A stretch of DNA of 64,000 nucleotides from Nymphaea colorata (taxonomy: Eukaryota; Streptophyta; Magnoliopsida; Nymphaeales; Nymphaeaceae): positions 18,565,655 through 18,629,654 of the forward strand of contig NC_045143.1 of the NCBI RefSeq assembly GCF_008831285.2. The letters run 5' to 3'. A program made the translations under genes and the position numbers. Positions within the stretch are counted from its first letter, which is position 1. Every line of letters begins with the position of its first letter. A model generated the notes under the pieces. The model was given only the letters and a program-made list of their open reading frames with translations. It had not been told where the DNA came from and ran no database searches. This document shows positions 43,390 to 56,113 of the stretch, piece after piece.

Positions 43390-46300
43390 TTAAATAGTTT
43401 GTCTGAAGACATCACATGATATTTGGCAAGCCTTAAAGCAATATTTTGCTACACATTGGGGCAATCTTATGCTACATATTCTCGGTCAAGAATTATGTAA
43501 CTTATCACATTTCCAAGATCTATGAAAAGGATACAAATCCTGATGAATATATGTAGCAGGTCAAGTTGGCTCACCAACTGCCAGTGCTTCAAAATCTGTA
43601 GCTGAAAAGATGCAATGCAAGTGTTAAAAGTGAGTCCTTCAAACTATTCAACATTTAGAATTTCAATTGATGCAACAATTTCAAGTATAAATAAATAAAA
43701 AAGCATTAAAAAAAGGAGGCAAATCAAAATAATTTAATCATGCTAAATTGTCATATATGTGATAAAAATGCTATCAGTTTACAAATCAACTAAACAAAAA
43801 GCAAGAATGTTGGTCCTCAAGTATATACTACTATTGTTGCAAGTTACTCAGGTAGAGAGGACGGAGAAACATGGTATCCTGACTCTAGTGCAACTCATCA
43901 AATCACTAATGATATCAATTATTTATCTCTTTATTCCTCCTATCATCAAAATGATGCGACATACAATTGAAAATTTAACATATTGGCTCTTTTAGCATTT
44001 TCATTGATTACAAACTCAAAAATATTTTATTATGTGTCTAGGCAAAAAAAAAATACTTTATGTTCATTATTTTGTTAAGGATAATATTAGTTTTAATTCA
44101 CTTCAAGTGCTTATTGTATTAAGAAGCATGGCAGAAGGAAGATACTTCAACAGAGACCAAATAAAGGAGGACTTTATTAGATGATGTTGCAACACTAAAA
44201 AAAAAAGAGCAAACTGTGTTGATTCTAGGTGAACATTCAAGTGTTACTTGCGTCTTCGTCACCTGGCTTTCAAATTGAGTTTGAGTTGAGCTCTATTAGT
44301 CAACTGTATTTTGTCGACCCCACTTTAGTGCATAACACTGGTGGTTTTAGATGTTATGTTATTGTTATTGATGGATTTTCTAAAAAGATTTGATTATATT
44401 GCATGAGGATTGAATATGATGTCATGAGATTCATATTGAAAACATCACTTGCGAAAGGTCATGTTTTGTTACTCTAATTCGGTGGAGAATTTAAGGTATT
44501 ATTAGAAATATTTATAAAGAAATTGGCATTAGGCATAGGATATCATGCCCTTATACTCTAAGAATACAATGACCATTCTAGACAGTGTCGTTGTCATATT
44601 TTTAAAATGTACATGAGTACGAAGGCTCATGCTTTCATACTGTAGAAATAGTAAACACACTTTTCATTCAATTGTTCTTTTAGAAATTGACTTCCAACAA
44701 TAACTTTGAAATACAAAATTCTGATCCTACCAATGTAGGTTCTATTCAAATAAGAATCTGTTTACAACTTTTTTAAGGTTTATGCCCGTGTTTGTTTTCT
44801 ATCTACATGATTATATAAGACCAAAGTTAGTTTCAAAAGTGATTTATGCACATGTATTAAATGCACCTCAAACCATCAAGGATATTTGTGACTAAAAATG
44901 AGGTCATAAAATATTTGTCTTTAGACATGCGAAATTTGATAAAAATATATTCCCTTTTCTTAAACTTCAAGGGAAAATGATGACAAAGTATAGAGATGAT
45001 AAATGCAGCTCATAAGGGTAGGTTATTGACTCTCTATCATTCATCATACCTCTTGAACCAAAGCCAAAAAAAATTGTGAAGGAAAAGAGTTCACCTCAAA
45101 CATAAAACTCGGAAGAAGCACTTTTACTCATGACACTACTTTGGCTACAGTTAATGAAAATGAAGCTCACATCAAAGAGCACAATCAATTTGATTGAGAT
45201 ATTCAGCTATATGTTGATTTAGTCTAAATTCGATAGCAACCATCAAGGCAAACTCATCATATGGAGACTACATTGTAAAAAGGCAATTTGAAACCAAAAG
45301 CTCTCATGTCAAGTGTACATCTTCCACCTCTTGCTTTACTTTCTCAAACTCAAATAAAAGTTGTAACCAATAATTCCAAAGCTGTCTTCAAGATGTTCAG
45401 CAACATGCATCTCTACAACCCACATTTTATTCTCTCAAAAGGTTCTAAAAAAAGGACAATAGTTCTTATTTGTCATGCCAAGAGCAGTGTAAGATGCAAG
45501 TGGATTTTTAAAATTAAAAGACAAATGAGACTCTAGAAATATGCAAGGCATGAAAAGAACATAGCCAATATCAATGGCTAGTACTTTAAAATGTTTAACT
45601 ACGTAGTTAAACCTTCAATTATTTGAACATGCTCACCATCACTATTAGTAAAAAAATGGCAAATAAGGAAACTAGATGTTCAAAATGTCTTTTTACATGG
45701 TGATTTGGAAAAAGTTGTCTATATGCATCAACCTCCTGAGTTACAAGATGCTAATAGACTTAATTATGTGTAAGCTACCTAAATACATTATAGACTTTAA
45801 CAATCCTTTAGAGCCTAGTATTTTTGTTTATGTTTTAAATTCAAAAATTTAGATTAAAATTTGCTAAAATTGATGCATCATTATTTATCTTAAACAAAGG
45901 AATAGTTGAATGTTGTTATTTTTTATGTTGATATAATTATGACATATAATAGTGATGCAGAGTGTCAAAGCTTATGTCTCATCTTAGTCAAGAGCAATCA
46001 AAGATTTGAAAAATTATATTACTTCCTAAAGATAGAACAAATGAAGTATCGAATTTCTGGTTAGTTTAATATGTTATAAACTTTCTCCAAAAAGTAAAGA
46101 TGGAGGGTATATGAACCTTTTCCTCACCCATGGTCATGACAAATTTGGTGGAACTTGTAAATGAGTGCAGTAAAAGCTACTTTACATCACAACATTGGGT
46201 CAGCCTACAATATGTTTAACATGCCCATATATTAGTTTTGTTGTTAATAGACTATGTCAATTTATGTATGTTCCAACTGAACTCATTGGGCTGCAGTCAA

Positions 46301-46738
46301 GTGGAACTCGCAATATTTAAAAATTACTATTCATAAAGGCATGCTTATGCATGCTTCACCTAACTTATCACTCAATATTTTTTCTTGCATTGATTGGGTT
46401 GAGTGCCCTCTTGGTCCTTGTTCCACTAGAAGGTATGCAATCTTTTTTGGCTGGAAGCCTTGTCTTATGGAGTTCTAAGAAACAAATAATTATAACAGAG
46501 CTTAACACTTAGGTTGAGTTTATATCATTAATGAACATTGTAGCGGAGTTATTATGGATGAAATATTTAATGTCAGAGCTTTGAGTAACTAACTCACTTA
46601 TTCCTATATAACCATTTCAATCCAACATACATCATTAAAAGACAAATTGCTGAAATTTTTAGAAACCCTTATAAAGGTCAATTCTCATTTATTAAAAACA
46701 AGTTGCAAGTGAGCATCCACCCTATACACTTGAGGGGA
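43390..46738 (+). mobile_element. Decayed copia element, gag to RNase H
   Basis: On the plus strand, in order and with many frameshifts, I find: a gag segment (SHDIWQALKQYFAT, about 43405-43450), a protease-type WYPDSSATHQITND (about 43873-43915), a post-integrase block with FKSDLCT (near 44830), a reverse transcriptase start (CKWIFKIK near 45500; RKLDVQNVFLHGDLEKVVYM at about 45668-45725), a degraded YVDD (FYVDIIMTYN near 45925) and RNase H remnants (IDWVECPLGPCSTRRYAIFF near 46390-46450). A polypurine-like TTGAGGGGA at about 46731-46739 marks the probable start of a 3' LTR. No 5' LTR was found. Confidence 0.75.
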
Positions 46739-47000
46739 TGCTAAAGGATAAAGATCTAGGGCATGAACAAAAGATAAGACAAAAAAAGTTGCTATTAAAA
46801 GAAGTCAAGCCATAGGACAGAAGCAATGGTTTCTCCCTTCTGTTCTTTCTTTAAATTTATATGTAGTCTTCATTTGACTTTCTCTATCTTGGATATCGCA
46901 TAGCAAATAAGGGAAATAATTTCTTGATTTCATTTCCCATCTGCACATTAGTGAATCCTTGTGATTTTATATGATCTTTGACATCTGAGTTTTGTTGATG
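46739..47000 (+). repeat. Probable 3' LTR of the 43-kb copia element
   Basis: The sequence after the polypurine tract begins TGCTAAAGG, a plausible LTR start. No matching copy lies upstream of gag, so its far boundary is unknown and the call rests on position only. Confidence 0.35.
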
Positions 47001-48300
47001 GAGCATTTGTCCATAGGACCGTGGGTCTCTATTTGATGTTAGAATATGACTATTGAGTTTTTTCTTTCAATAATTTAGGTTGCATTATGAATGTGAAAGA
47101 TTGTCAAAGTTAGTTGTTACCTCCTTGTTACTGAAAGTTTCAATGTGATAATATCGTTGTGTGACTTTGAAGCCCATTTAAATTCAAGAACAAAAAAATT
47201 AAAATAACAATACTAGAGGTAGTATGTTTGACCATATTAACTTGTAATGCTTAAATGTTGGAATCTACAGTCACTAACTGGTGGCTGTTGCAGGTATTTT
47301 TCTCTGGTGCAAGATGAGATATGCAAGATTGCATTTTCTTTTTCAAAAGGCAAGAATACTGTTTACCAAATGACAATTTCTGAGAAGCATATAAGATCAA
47401 TAATTATTTTGATATTCGAACATAATTGACAATAATTGGTGCAAATGAGTGCTTATTCTTAGGTGTCATGCAGGTGCATGACCCCTGGTACCTAGACCTT
47501 CTTTGCACCTAAAAAACCACTACGAACCCTGGTACCTAGTTAATGCAATCTAGTAGTTAAGTAGCTGAATAACAATAAATGAGATGCTATAGTATTATTC
47601 TTGTTAGTATTATGACCATGTTCTTGGATTTTCTATACATCAAATTTTCTGTTGGTTCCTATACTGTTCTGCCTACTTTAGAGTGAAAATTACAAACTTG
47701 CCTTTATATTTCATTGTGTATTAAAGGCTTACTTTCTTTTCACATGTCATGTTTTCCCATCACTAATAGCCCTTTCCTTTTGGGCGATGCAATATCTGTC
47801 AGGCCTTCCATTTATATTCATGAAAAGGACTTAGTAATTAAGCAAGTACAAGATTTAGGTCTAGTAGCTTGTTTTCTTTGACATCTCCCACTTGGGTATG
47901 AATTATTTTTTGTTTGCTTTTGCTATTAGGGCCTTCTAGTATTTTCTATGAGGCTTCTGGTTGAAGACTTGTGAGTACTTAAGCTACTCTGTATCTTGAC
48001 ATAACTCTGCTGCATAAGGTTAAAGGTGGAAACTTCTGAAAGGCATTCTTATCCTCATGACATCCTATACTTTCAATTGGACTCACTGATAACACATTAT
48101 TTAAAGAGCAAAAAAGTCTTCTAGTCTATTTGTTTAATATATCATCTAGATCTAATGGGAAGCACTTAATCTAACGTGCGCTATAAATGTAGTGCAGAAA
48201 GTGATTGTTGCTGATGGCAGATTGAAATTGGATACACAAAGATAGTTAACATTTTCTTTTATTTAATTACAATATTTGTGTAATTATGTTTAATAATTTA
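47001..48300. other. Spacer, no gene recognised
   Basis: AT-rich with no recognisable frame. I looked here for upstream exons of the CIA1-like gene at 56.1 kb and for CACTA element ends, and found neither. Confidence 0.45.
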
Positions 48301-48309
48301 TTTTTTTAG

Positions 48310-51300
48310 AAGAAGTTTCAAATATGTGATAGGAGTTGAAGGTTCATAGATTTTGCCTTGACAAATAGTGTGGTAATCAATGAAAAAATAATGTGCGCTT
48401 GAGTAAAGTGCAACAACTGTCTATTTCAATCAGCAAGAGATGTTTTAGATCACTGTGTATGCTTTGTTTTCGTCCAAAATTATACTCATTGGCATTATCA
48501 TGGTGAGCCATGGTCACCATATCAAAGTGATGATGATGAGGTTATAGAAGATGATGAATGTGATATGCATGAGTTGACTAGAGATGCATTCAGAGTACAT
48601 TCAAAAGATGTGCCACATGAACATGCAGATGATGACATAGTAATGAATACATGAAGTTATTAAAAGATGCCAAACAAGAAGTCTATCTCGGAAGTATCAA
48701 ATTCTCAAAGCTTTCATTATTTGATTACTTCACATAAAGTGCATGTATAGATGGAGCAATAAAATGTTATTGGAATTATTACATGAAGCATTTTCCGGGG
48801 GTGTTCAGATGCCAAAATCATTTTATGAGACAAAGATTGTTGTTAAATTGGGAATGAATTATGATAAGATAAATGCATGTCCTCAAAATTACATACTGTT
48901 TTGGAAAGAATCTTCTGAAAAAAGAACAATGTGATATTTATGGTGCTTCAAGACGCTGAGTTGCAGATGAAATGCACAATGCAACAAATGCGAACTCCAG
49001 TAAAACTTGAAAGATTCTTGTGAAGATTGTACATCATTTTCCACTAATACCGAGACTTCAGAGAATGTACTTATCTTCAAAGATTGCTTTAGACATGAGA
49101 TGGCATGACAAAGGGTGCATTAACGACGGCATAGTAAGGCATCTTGTTCATTCATTAGCTTGGAGATCATTTGATTACGTTCAATTGCTTCAACCCCTTT
49201 CATACTTGGAGTACGTCATACAGTATATGGCTGGTTGTGATTGTTATATATAACCTGTCACCATGGATATGTTTGAAACAACCATACACGATCTTGTCGT
49301 TGCTAATTTTTGGGCCAAATTCTCCTAGAGAGAAAATAGATGTCAATTTGCAGCCGTTAATTGATGAATTGAAGTTATTGTGGAATGTAGGTATAGAAAC
49401 TTACGATGCAAATCGAAATCAGTGTTTTCAAATGTGTGTTGCATTGTGGTTGATAATAAATGATTTTTCAGCCTATTGTGACTTACCAGGATGGAGTATG
49501 ACAAGAAAATTATCATGTCCTATATGTCATAGAATACATGTTCTTATTGACTGAAAAATAACAATAAAGAATGCTACATGGGTCATCAAAGATTTTTGCC
49601 TGTTGATCATACATATAGATTAGATAGATGTTCATTCGATGGAAATGAAGAAATGAGAAGTGCCTCTCTACCTCTTTCTGGAGTCGATGCACCGGAAATG
49701 GAATATGGACAACTACCATATAATTGGAAATAAAAAAGCATATTTTTTACTTTGTATGGACATGGAAGCAATGAATATAACACAGGGACCCACAAAAATG
49801 TTATAGAACCGGCAAAATATTATTAGCTACAACATGTTTTATCATAAGCAAAAAAGAAAAAGCCATATTTTGCAAAATCTGAAAGAATTTAATAGTTCCA
49901 CATGGTTATGCATCAAGTATCTCAAGATGTGTGCATTCAAAGGGCTATAAAATATTAAGGTTAAAGTGTCATGGTTGTCATATGCTAATTCAACAATTCC
50001 TTCCACTAACCACACAAAGATCTTTACCCAAAAAAGTCAGTGCAACGTTGATTGAGTTGTGTGTCTTCTTCAAAGAATTATGTACCAAAATTGGAAAACA
50101 AGATGAATTAAGCATTTATAAGAAAACTTTATATTGACATTATGTCGCTTGGAAAAAAAATTCCTCCAACATTTTTCAACATCATGATTCATCTACCATC
50201 CAGTTGGTTCATGAAGTTCTATTGTGCAGACCTATACAGTATCCTTGGATATATCCAATTAAAAGATGAGTGCAAACAATATTTTATGTTATTTTAATTT
50301 AGGATTTATATTAGCTTGTAAATACTAATCTTTCACAATGATTTTTTGTTTAAGGTACTTACTCAAGCTCAAATCGTATGTATGTAATGAAAGTCAACCA
50401 TAAGGGAGTATTGCAGAATAGTATGTAGCTGATGGAAGTCTAACTTTTTTGTTCTAGGCACTTGAGCGACGAAGAAACACACTTTAATAGGCGTGAAAAA
50501 ATTTATGAAGATGTTGAGACAATACAAAGTTTCACATATTTGCAAAGAGGTCATTTTTTGACATATGAATTGATTACTCTAGACAACCAAATGCTCCAAC
50601 AAGTACATACATATATATTGTTCAATCATACCTTAGTGGCACCACATCTTTAGTAAGATACTAATTTAAAGTTGGTTATTCAATAGGCAACATTTGGACT
50701 CTATAAGAAGACAATATTATAAAAAGCCTCATGAGATTGAATGACCATACAATCCTAAATTCCCAGTTTCAAGATCATGTAAATTATATATTAGACATAA
50801 TTTGACTTTTAATGCATACTATTTAATTTTTTTCATCTATCTTATCATTTATTTGTTATAGATTCATCAGTTATGCCAAAGAGGTACAGTCCAACAAGTG
50901 AATGATGAGATTATGTGGTTATCACAATATCCTCAAAAGGTTGTCAAGAAATATAAAGGTTTTATCATAAATGGATTTCAATTTCATACATTTGAAAAAG
51001 AAGGAAAGGAAAAACCCAAAATAGTGGAGTTGTTGTTACTGCACAAACTTTGAGTTTCTCCAGGACAAAAGATAGAAATCCAATTGTTGGCAAAGTTATG
51101 TACTATGGTATAATTAGAGATATTATTGAAGTTGAATATTATGGAGACTTGAAGTTCATTTTGTTTAAATGTAGATGGTTTGATGTTTTGAGTTCACATT
51201 CTAAAGGCATGAAAAATGATGAGTATGGCTTCGTACTTGTGAAGTCTAAATGTACATGTATGGATAACAAACAATTTGTGCTTGCATCTCAAGTTGAATA

Positions 51301-51420
51301 AGTTTTTTATGTGGAGGATCTTGTTGATACAGATTGGCAAGTTGTTATGAAAGTGAGATCTCGAGACTTATTTGATGTGCAAAGACTATATATCAAATGA
51401 GATGATTGATGAAGCAAACC
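48310..51420 (+). pseudogene. TNP2-type CACTA transposase, broken
   Basis: In order, across many stops, the plus strand gives: the N-terminal domain (VKCNNCLFQSARDVLDHC, HWHYHGEPW, about 48400-48520), a LLELLHEAFSGGVQMPKSFY block with LGMNYDKINACPQNYILFWK (48743-48934), the transposase core HFPLIPRLQRMYLSSKIALD and MRWHDKG (49030-49110), SPWICLKQPYTILSLLIFGP and IDVNLQPLIDELKLLWNVGI (49171-49554), a DUF4218-like region (CHGCHMLIQQFLPLT, LIELCVFFKELC, about 49970-50100) and a DUF4216-like region (VMYYGIIRDIIEVEYYGDLK, CRWFDVLSS, 51050-51301). That is the full domain order of the family. Gaps probably include introns as well as damage. Confidence 0.87.
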
Positions 51421-51779
51421 CAAATTTTTGGAATAGTGAATTTTATAACCTTCAAACATCATAGGCAATTGTTGATGTTACTTCATGGGTTTGAACGAAT
51501 ATGACAACTATACCTGTCAATACATTTGTTCTACTCGATTGAGCTACCAAAGAATGTAACATTTTAATTTTATAATATTTCTATTGTATATTTTTAAACT
51601 TGATGGAAACATATTAAATATGAAGTTACTATTTGTTTTGGTAATGAGTCTTGAGTTTGATTTAAGAATTTTTCATAAACATCAATATGTATCTTTTATA
51701 ATTTATATATTCAACAGTTTATGTTTGTTTAATTTGATCTAATGCTTAATTTTGTATGTGATATGTGTTTCATGTGATT

Positions 51780-52171
51780 ATAGATGATTGACAGTGAATT
51801 GCTTCGTCAAATGTCATCTAGCAGCCAAGAGTTTCAAGTAAATGAACCCTGCATAAGTACAAATTACATTCAATTGGAAGTATTTTTACTTATTTAAGTG
51901 ATTGTTTTGTTCTTTTGATGATCTATATGAACTAGGCCAACCATCTCAACAAAAGAGGACGAGAGGTCCTTCTCGTGCTTTAGATATTGTGAGGCTGGGC
52001 TCGAAACAACAATTCTATGTGTGCACGAACCAGTATGATCAACCAATAGGTGAGAAAGCATAGAAACAAAGTTCATCCATAGGTACGTTGGCACCCAATC
52101 CACAGATAACACCACTCACCTACATCACATGAAGAACATTACCTAAGATTTGCAAGGACAATGTGTGGAAG
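51780..52171 (+). pseudogene. Second CACTA gene (Transposase_24/TNPA-like), truncated
   Basis: After MIDSELLRQMSSSSQEFQVN at 51784, a frame at about 51935-52170 reads QPSQQKRTRGPSRALDIVRL, then QPIGEKA, a stop, GTLAPNPQITPLTYI and LPKICKDNVWK. From family knowledge this matches the KxTRGPT...LD, GxPIG and APLTYxDW...K landmarks of the second protein of plant CACTA elements. It breaks off at the copia junction near 52171. Confidence 0.72.
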
Positions 52172-52245
52172 CAAGGAAGTAGTGCAGTATTCTTAGGCAG
52201 ACATTATACATGCAGGTTCCAAGGAAGTAGTGTAGTATTCTTAGG
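52172..52245. repeat. 26-bp duplication around a 22-bp templated insert
   Basis: CAAGGAAGTAGTGCAGTATT... (52172-52197) repeats at 52220-52245 with one substitution. The 22 bp between them, plus two following bases, match 53093-53116 exactly in the same orientation. It lies at the truncated end of the copia element. Confidence 0.9.
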
Positions 52246-53327
52246 TCTTTAATCTCGAAGCATTTTCTCAAAACTTTCTTGGTTCTCTCAATAAAGCTCA
52301 GATCTTCTCCAATTAAGATTATGCCATCTACATAAACTGCAGCAATAACTATGCCTTTGTTAGTCGTGGCCATGAATATGGACTGATCAGGACTACTCAT
52401 TTTATATTCTCCTTCAACCAGTTTAGAACTCAATTTTTCATACCATGCTCTGGGCGACTGCTTGACCCCATATAATGACTTCTTTAATTTGCATACCTAT
52501 GACTGAGTACCATGTTGAGCATGTAGTCCTTGAGGTAATTCCATATAGATCTCTTCATCTAGGTTGCCATGAAAAAAAGCATTCTTCACATCAAGTTGGT
52601 ACATTTTCCAATTCTTCACTACAGCTACTAAAAGTAAAATTCATAGTGAACTCATCTTTGCAATGGGAGCAAAGGTCTTATGATAGTCAATACCTTGTTC
52701 TTGTGTAAAGCCCTTAGCTACAAGTCTTGCCTTGTAGTGCTCTACCTGTCCACTACTGTTATATTTGATTTTATATGTCCATTTGCAGCCAACTAATTTT
52801 CTGTTGGGAGGTCTATCAACTAGCTCCCAAGTCTTATTTTTCTTCAGGGCTGATGATTCCTCATTCATTGCTTTCCTCCATTTCTCTTCAGTTATAGATT
52901 GTTCATATGTATATGGCTCTCTTTCAGAACATGTATCTGTGTTCATTTTGCCATCTTTCTGAACATGATACGTATAGTAATCATCATACCTGGTTGCTCT
53001 TCTTCTTATTCGACCAGTCCTTCTACTTTGAACATTTTCAGTCAAATCCAAGTTAGAGCTATTTCCTGCCTCTTCACCAACCAGATTATAACCAGACATT
53101 ATACATGCAGGTTCCACAATAGCAACATTTGCATCATCATTTTCATTTACCATTGAAAGTGGTATAACAGGCATAGGATTCTCTCCATTTGTGAAAGCAT
53201 CTTGTATAGTTTCAGTATAGAAGGGTTTGTTCTCCATGAATTTTGTGTCCCTGAATACATACATTTTGTTTCTTATAGGGTCATAGCATTTATACCCTTT
53301 CTTATTAAATGAGTACCCTAGGAACAT
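52172..53327 (-). pseudogene. Copia reverse transcriptase, truncated
   Basis: The 228-codon frame 53327-52641 starts MFLGYSFNKKGYKCYDPIRN (end of the integrase region) and reaches reverse transcriptase (WRKAMNEESSALKKNKTWEL, VGCKWTYKIKYNSSGQVEHY, GIDYHKTFAPIAKMSSL). The frame 52433-52143 continues with AAVYVDGIILIGE, in which the YVDD site has become YVDG, and FEIKDLRILHYFLG, then runs into the duplicated filler at 52245-52172. Confidence 0.85.
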
Positions 53328-53345
53328 ACACTTAACAGCTCTTTT

Positions 53346-54423
53346 TTATAGTTTGTTTCTTGCACTTTCCTGTAATTGAACATAACATACACAGCCAAAG
53401 ATTCTTAAGTGTTGTAAAGAAGTTGTTCTGCCATTCAGAATTTCCAGTGGGCTCTTGTCACCTAATTTGTAGCTTGAGGTTCTATTCATAACATGGCAGA
53501 CACATGCCATCGCTTCACACCGGAACTGTGGTGGAACATTCATGTAGAACATGAAAGACCTAGCAATGTTTAGTAGCTGTCTGTTTCATCTTTTACTCAA
53601 CCAATTCTGTTGGGGTGTTCCTCTACAAGTGGTTTGATGTAAAATTCCTTGTTTGCTTGTGAACTTCTCAAATTCTGCATTAATGTATTCTCCTCCATTA
53701 TCTGACCTTAGGGTCTTAATACTTTGATTATACTGAGTAACTATGTATTGGAAGAATTGCTTAAACATAATAAATACATCACATTTCCTTCTCAAAAAAT
53801 AAATCCAGGTGGCTCTAGATTTGTCATCTATGAAAGTAACAAAAGTATCTATATCTAGATTTTTCAATTATTGGGGCTGGTCCCCATACATCAGTATATA
53901 TCAAATCAAAGCATGTTTCAGCAACATATTCAGAATGAGTAAAAGGCAGCTTGGTCATCATTGCCAAGGTACATGCCTCGCAATTAACTACTAGGAATTT
54001 AGAGCCTGGAAACATAGTCAACCGGACCTTATTAGAAGGATGACCTACTCTATAGTGCCATATCTGAGAATCCCTTGCAGTCTTTATCACAGTGTATATT
54101 ATGGGATTGTAGTTTTGAGTCACATAGTACAAGCCATTTGCTTTTCTACATTCACCAATCTTCGTCTAATTCTTGTTGTCTACCACCTTTTTTCCAACGA
54201 AAAGTATATAGCAATTCAAATCATTACTCAGTTTGTGAACAAATATCAAGTTCGTTTCACACTTAGGTACATATAACATGTCATGCAATATAATATGTTG
54301 ATTTATGTAAATAGAGGATATAGTAGATCCATGAGCAAGTTTAACGGAGAATTGTTTATCATACTTGACATCATATAGCAGTTCTAAACAAGCAGTCATA
54401 TGATCTGCGGCTCCACTATCCAC
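53346..54423 (-). pseudogene. Copia protease, GAG-pre-integrase and integrase, broken
   Basis: The protease motif MDSGAADHM opens at 54423. GAG-pre-integrase follows (MLYVPKCETNLIFVHKLSND), then the integrase zinc region (IWHYRVGHPSN, CEACTLA) in 54132-53824, the catalytic part (DKSRATWIYFLRRK, TLRSDNGGEYIN, PQQNWLSKR) in 53867-53586 and a tail (CHVMNRTSSYKLGDKSPLEI, LRIFGCVCYVQL) in 53552-53346. First Asp near IYTDVWG, second Asp in RSDNGGEY. Several frame changes. Confidence 0.85.
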
Positions 54424-54429
54424 TCTGAG

Positions 54430-55690
54430 CTATTGGAACAAGCCAAGGAAGAACAAGGTAACAAGTTTAGTTGTAATAGCTAGATTATTTGTGGGTAATC
54501 TGTTTGAGCAGACATACAAGTTCAACGATATCATCTTCATGTCTTAGTCTAGGGTTACGAGCTTATCCTCTTCCTCTTCATGGACAGCCGTTCAGGTTCC
54601 AGCAACGTTCCCTGGTGTGTCCTTGTTTTGTATAGTAGGTACAAAACAAAAAACTTCGTCCATGACCGAACCTAGTGTCTGTTACAAAACTGTTCATGTC
54701 TTTTAGAGTAGGTTGAGGTGTTTCTGTTTTAGTGACAAATTCAACTTTATCAGCAAGTGAATTTTCTTTCTTGAATTCATCTTTGGTCTTTATGACTTGT
54801 CACATGGTTTCTTCTCATCTTTATGACTTGTTGCATGGCTTCTTCTCATTGCAGGATGGAGCAGATGTTGTTGAAGGATGGAAGAGGGTAAGACATGAGG
54901 ATTTGACTTTTCAAATAATCAAACTTTGCTTCGAGACTAGCAAGAAGCTTGAACACCTTATCTTTGTCATCTTTCTATTTCAACACTTCCATGTTTGGGA
55001 TAAGAGGATGATGTTGGGATAGTTCATCCCACATCGCTTTAAGAGAGCTTAGGTACACATGCAACCATTTTTCTCCCTTTGTAAATCTTGCGATGTCCTG
55101 TTGTACAAGGTAGACCCTGGCCAAGTTTTGGCCTTAACCATAAATCCCTGCTAGAGTGTCCCATGTTTCTTTGGCTGAATCAAGAAATAGAAAGCTCTCT
55201 GCAATGGCAGGCTCCATCGAGTTTAACAGCCACGACATTACGACTCTATCGTTGGCTTCCCATTCTTCATAACTAGGATTGTCTTTCTCTGATGTGTTAA
55301 TCTTCCCATTGATATATCTGATTTATTACTTTCTGCATAGATATAAACTTGCAGATTTTGCCCAACCCATGCAGTTTCCACCGCTAAGCGGTGTTGTGGT
55401 GATTTTAAGGGCAGGATCTGACTCCTTCATGACCACTTTCACCATGAGAATTTGGGGATTTAACACAGGTGGATCTTGGTTCCCTGATTCCACCATCACT
55501 GCCAAGAGGAAGCACCGTGTCAAGTTGTAGAAGCATCACCAGAGCAAGGTCCGTGTTGAGACTATTGAGAAGAAGCACTGCATCGAGTTGGCTCCTACTA
55601 GGATGTTGACATCGAGGACCTGTCGCCGAACCAACTGTAGGAGTTCATGGCTGCTCTCGAAGAGATGAGATCGGCACTGGTTTGCTTTCT
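54430..55690 (-). pseudogene. Copia gag with degraded zinc knuckle
   Basis: The minus strand encodes, with stops, a gag block (ETWDTLAGIYG-like, then LSSLKAMWDELSQHHPLIPN and VFKLLASLEAKFDYLKSQIL, about 55190-54880) and a zinc knuckle, CTYYTKQGHTRERC (about 54640-54600), in which the second Cys is replaced by Tyr. A CWNLNGCP segment follows as in the 28-kb element. Confidence 0.78.
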
Positions 55691-55715
55691 CAGTGTCGTG
55701 GCTCTAATACCATCT

Positions 55716-56016
55716 TGAGGTTGAAGAAAGCCCTTGCGCTCCAGGGATAAGAGGCTCAAAACCCTAGCTAAGAGGGAGAGGTAAAGTGATAGGGGAGAGA
55801 GAGAGAGAGAGGTAAGGTTGTGCGAGAAAGAAATGAATTTTCTTCTTACTATCTTTGAGCATTACATCAGATTATATACAGCATATTTAGAATGTAATTA
55901 TGACAGAAATGTATATACAGGTAACAGATACATTGCCAGTAGAATGCAGCTGGAGACAGTTATGTTACAGCTGTCTTCTAACTAATTTTCAAGCCTTCTA
56001 GAGTGAATTCCTAACA
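55716..56016 (-). repeat. 5' LTR of the truncated copia element, with primer site
   Basis: On the element strand the LTR starts TGTTAGGAATTC (56016) and ends CTTCAACCTCA (55716), giving canonical TG...CA ends over 301 bp. Three bases further, TGGTATTAGAGC (55712-55701) matches the initiator-Met primer site TGGTATCAGAGC at 11 of 12 positions. A GA microsatellite (about 55793-55811) lies inside. The partner LTR is absent. Confidence 0.85.
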
Positions 56017-56113
56017 ACATGCAGTATGGCGAAGTTGAGTTCTTCATTCCTTCAAACGAGCGGCTTTCATGTCCAAAGGCTGTTAATTTAGCTTATTCAT
56101 TTTCAAACTACAG

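Larger units (their letters stand above)
48310..52171 (+). mobile_element. CACTA (En/Spm) element, decayed and truncated at right
   Basis: Two broken genes typical of plant CACTA elements follow each other on the plus strand: a TNP2-type transposase (about 48310-51420) and a second gene with a Transposase_24/TNPA-like domain (about 51780-52171). I found no CACTA terminal repeats. The right side ends abruptly at about 52171, where a truncated copia in opposite orientation begins. Confidence 0.85.
52172..56016 (-). mobile_element. Copia element truncated in reverse transcriptase, one LTR
   Basis: Reading leftward from 56016 the order is 5' LTR (56016-55716), primer site, gag, zinc knuckle, protease, integrase and part of reverse transcriptase, stopping at about 52172 next to the CACTA element. 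RNase H and the 3' LTR are missing. The gag and zinc-knuckle region (LSSLKAMWDELSQHHPLIPN; HTRERCWNL) resemble the copia at 28.1-32.65 kb, so both belong to one lineage, here in opposite orientation. Frames are broken throughout. Confidence 0.88.

Noticed and set aside
47247-47429. Upstream exon of the CIA1-like gene
   Set aside because: The frame after the CAG at 47292 has no WD40 signature and does not fit the protein.
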